Origin: Watersipora subatra
Lineage: Eukaryota; Bryozoa; Gymnolaemata; Cheilostomatida; Watersiporidae
DNA: 64,000 nucleotides
NCBI RefSeq assembly: GCF_963576615.1
Contig: NC_088717.1
Span: forward strand, 57,057,526 to 57,121,525
Direction of reading: 5' to 3'
The notes below the pieces were generated by a model. The model had not been told where the DNA came from, did not search any database, and saw only the letters and a program-made list of their open reading frames with translations. A program made the translations under genes and the position numbers. Within the stretch, counting starts at the first letter, position 1, and each line of letters begins with the position of its first letter. Of the stretch, positions 61,820 through 64,000 are shown in pieces.

Positions 61820-62870
61820 AATCAAAGTAAATAAAAACTTGAAGTTGTTTGTAAATAACAAACCTGAATCAAAATATATACATTTAGGTAAGAGGACAGT
61901 GGTTTCCTTTTACAACACAGTTTGCTTGATCGCTGGCTCTCAGAGGCTAATATATTGTCTATTGACAAGTTACTATAAAACCTTCACATTTTATATTCTT
62001 CCCTTTATCTTTAAACAAGCTTAACTAAATGGAACTTCAAAGCTCTAAGAAACCTTTTTTAGAAAATAACAAACACCATATCAGCAGTTTCTAGACAACC
62101 AGTTTTTATTCCTGCTGACTGTTCTCCTCAACAAACCTTCTCTCATTCTCATCAAACTCAAGTTAGCCAACCAGGAAAGATCAGCATTCCAAACCATTCA
62201 TCTCTGTCATTATAAAGTCTTTGATCATCTAATTTAATTAAACTTGTTTCCTTTGCTATCAGGAATTGATAAATATACTGGTTCCATCTTTTCCTAAGTT
62301 GTTTGGTTGGTCTGGTATCTTTCACGCTATAGTTGTGTCACAGCAATAGTCTTTTATTTCGATATTTAAACAATTTGATTTCTCTGGTATTTTATTCATC
62401 TTAGTTATCATGTGAGCTTGTGGCATATCATTCTCTCTCCTACTGATATGTATATATTTAAATATTACTTTATTAGTAAAAATTTTATTTCAGACAGAAA
62501 TTTTTTTCAAATTATGCCATACAAGAATCATGAAACAAAAAGGAAAAGTAAAAACAGCATCAGTTAACTTTTTCAAACAAATGGTTTGACGTAGAGCATT
62601 TAAAATACCTTTCTCTGCTAAGAGAATGGATATTAAGTTGAATATTGTTAAAGCAGCCTGCAATAATGTTTTCAAAATAATTGTTAGATGTTGTATGATA
62701 TTACTAATATTTTCTCTATACTGTTTTTATTAGCGTTCTATACTTTATTTTCATAAAGCACAATTAGCATAGTTTTCCAGAGTGTATGATTTTTTATAGT
62801 TATATGCCTTGCTTTAAGGTGCTTGTGGAAGATTCTCAGATTTTTAAATTAAGTTTAGTTCCTTTGTTGA
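61820..62870. other. AT-rich intergenic region
   Basis: Nothing recognised beyond a decayed continuation of the copy 2/3 duplicated block to about 61900. Confidence 0.4.
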
Positions 62871-62874
62871 CCTT

Positions 62875-62960
62875 AGAATCAATCAGCCTCAGATCTGATT
62901 TCAATCAGTCTCAGATCGGATCTCAATCAGTCTCAGATCGGATCTCAATCAGTCTAGAAT
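62875..62960. repeat. Short 22-bp tandem repeat
   Basis: Three to four copies of CAATCAGTCTCAGATCGGAT-like units. Confidence 0.8.
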
Positions 62961-63114
62961 CAATCTCAAACAGAGAGCTGCTGAGACAACTAGACATGGC
63001 TATCTGTTTCATCTCTACTGTCTCCATAGCTGACTCTGGCTATCTATAGAGCATTACTATTTGCTTTTTTATGAGTTAGTCTTGAGCCTTTATTTCTTAT
63101 AGCTTTCAAGTCTC

Positions 63115-64000
63115 ACCATAATAATGTTCTGTAGGTCCTAGCTTGATTCTTATTGGTTCTGTAGGTTCTAGCTTGATTCTTATTGGTTCTGTAGGTCCTA
63201 GCTTGTTTCTTACTGGTTCTGTAGGTCCTAGCTTGTTTCTTATTGGTTTTGTAGGTCCTAGCTTGTTTCTTATTGGTTCTGTAGGTCATAGCTTGATTTT
63301 TATTGGTTCTGTAGGTTCTAGCTTGTTTTTTATTGGTTCTGTAGGTCCTAGCTTGTTTCTTATTGGTTCTGTAGGTCCTAGCTTGTTTCTTATTGGTTCT
63401 GTAGATCCTAGCTTGTTTCTTATTAGTTCCGTAGGTTCTAGCTTGATTCTCATTGGTTCTGTAGGTTCTAGCTTGATTCTTATTGGTTCTGTAGATCCTA
63501 GCTTGTTTCTTACTGGTTCTGTAGGTCCTAGCTTGTTTCTTATTGGTTTTGTAGGTCCTAGCTTGTTTCTTATTGGTTCTGTAGGTCATAGCTTGATTTT
63601 TATTGGTTCTGTAGGTTCTAGCTTGTTTTTTATTGGTTCTGTAGGTCCTAGCTTGTTTCTTATTGGTTCTGTAGGTCCTAGCTTGTTTCTTATTGGTTCT
63701 GTAGATCCTAGCTTGTTTCTTATTAGTTCCGTAGGTTCTAGCTTGATTCTCATTGGTTCTGTAGGTCTAGCTTGTTTCTTATTGGTTCTGTAGGTCCTAG
63801 CTTGTTTCTTATTGGTTCTGTAGGTCCTAGCTTGTTTCTTATTGGTTCTGTAGGTCCTAGCTTGATTCTTATTGGTTCTGTAGGTCCTAGCTTGTTTCTT
63901 ATTAGTTCCGTAGGTTCTAGCTTGATTCTTATTGGTTCTGTAGGTCTAGCTTGTTTCTTATTGGTTCTGTAGGTCCTAGCTTGTTTCTTATTGGTTCTGT
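63115..64000. repeat. 30-bp minisatellite running off the window
   Basis: About 29 copies of a 30-bp unit containing GGTTCTGTAGGTCCTAGCTT. Ten units (300 bp) beginning near 63209 are repeated in the same variant order from about 63509. The unit is a multiple of three, so long frames (LIGSVGPSLF on +, YRTNKKQART on -) appear. I see no start context or splice sites that would make them genes. Confidence 0.95.

Overview
The window looks like nuclear DNA of an invertebrate animal. Genes are split into many small exons with GT-AG introns. It carries a TIR domain, a TMEM268-like membrane protein, thrombospondin/mucin-type secreted proteins, tRNA-related repeats and a Ty3/gypsy fossil. A lophotrochozoan is my guess; nothing in the sequence proves it. 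All gene models were built by hand from splice sites, reading phase and paralogue comparison, with no transcript data.

Layout. 0.7-1.7 kb: the last two exons of a TIR-domain gene that begins left of the window. 2.85-7.67 kb: an eight-exon TMEM268-like two-pass membrane protein, two of whose splice junctions have been amplified into minisatellites. 7.7-11.2 kb: gene-poor, with a foldback and a SINE-like relic. 11.25-13.54 kb (+), 48.75-51.2 kb (-) and 59.09-61.6 kb (-): three copies of an unrecognised small secreted helical protein gene with identical exon structure and a shared promoter motif. Copy 1 reads open throughout; copies 2 and 3 each carry one change that closes the frame.

14.2-47.1 kb: two tandem paralogous secreted-protein genes. 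SM1 (14235-28567, 395 aa) and SM2 (29631-47106, 1092 aa) each encode a split-exon signal peptide followed by two copies of a 12-cysteine module. Each module is spread over three phase 1-1 exons, called here A (6 Cys), B (2 Cys) and C (4 Cys). I do not recognise this module. SM1 stops right after the second module. SM2 adds a long Thr/Pro mucin region, a thrombospondin type-1 repeat split by an intron, and a basic tail with GNYGG repeats. Summed exon lengths are exact multiples of three in both genes (1188 and 3279 nt). Many of their introns carry minisatellites, several with higher-order structure, plus DNA-transposon and SINE-like insertions.

47-48.7 kb and 61.8-64 kb: intergenic, the latter ending in a 30-bp minisatellite that runs off the window. 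51.5-56.1 kb: a decayed Ty3/gypsy LTR retrotransposon between copies 2 and 3 of the helical gene.

The most unusual feature is the repeated amplification of splice junctions: a donor 11 times in 39-bp units, an acceptor 5 times in 36-bp units, and another donor 9 times in 43-bp units. The first two keep an open frame.
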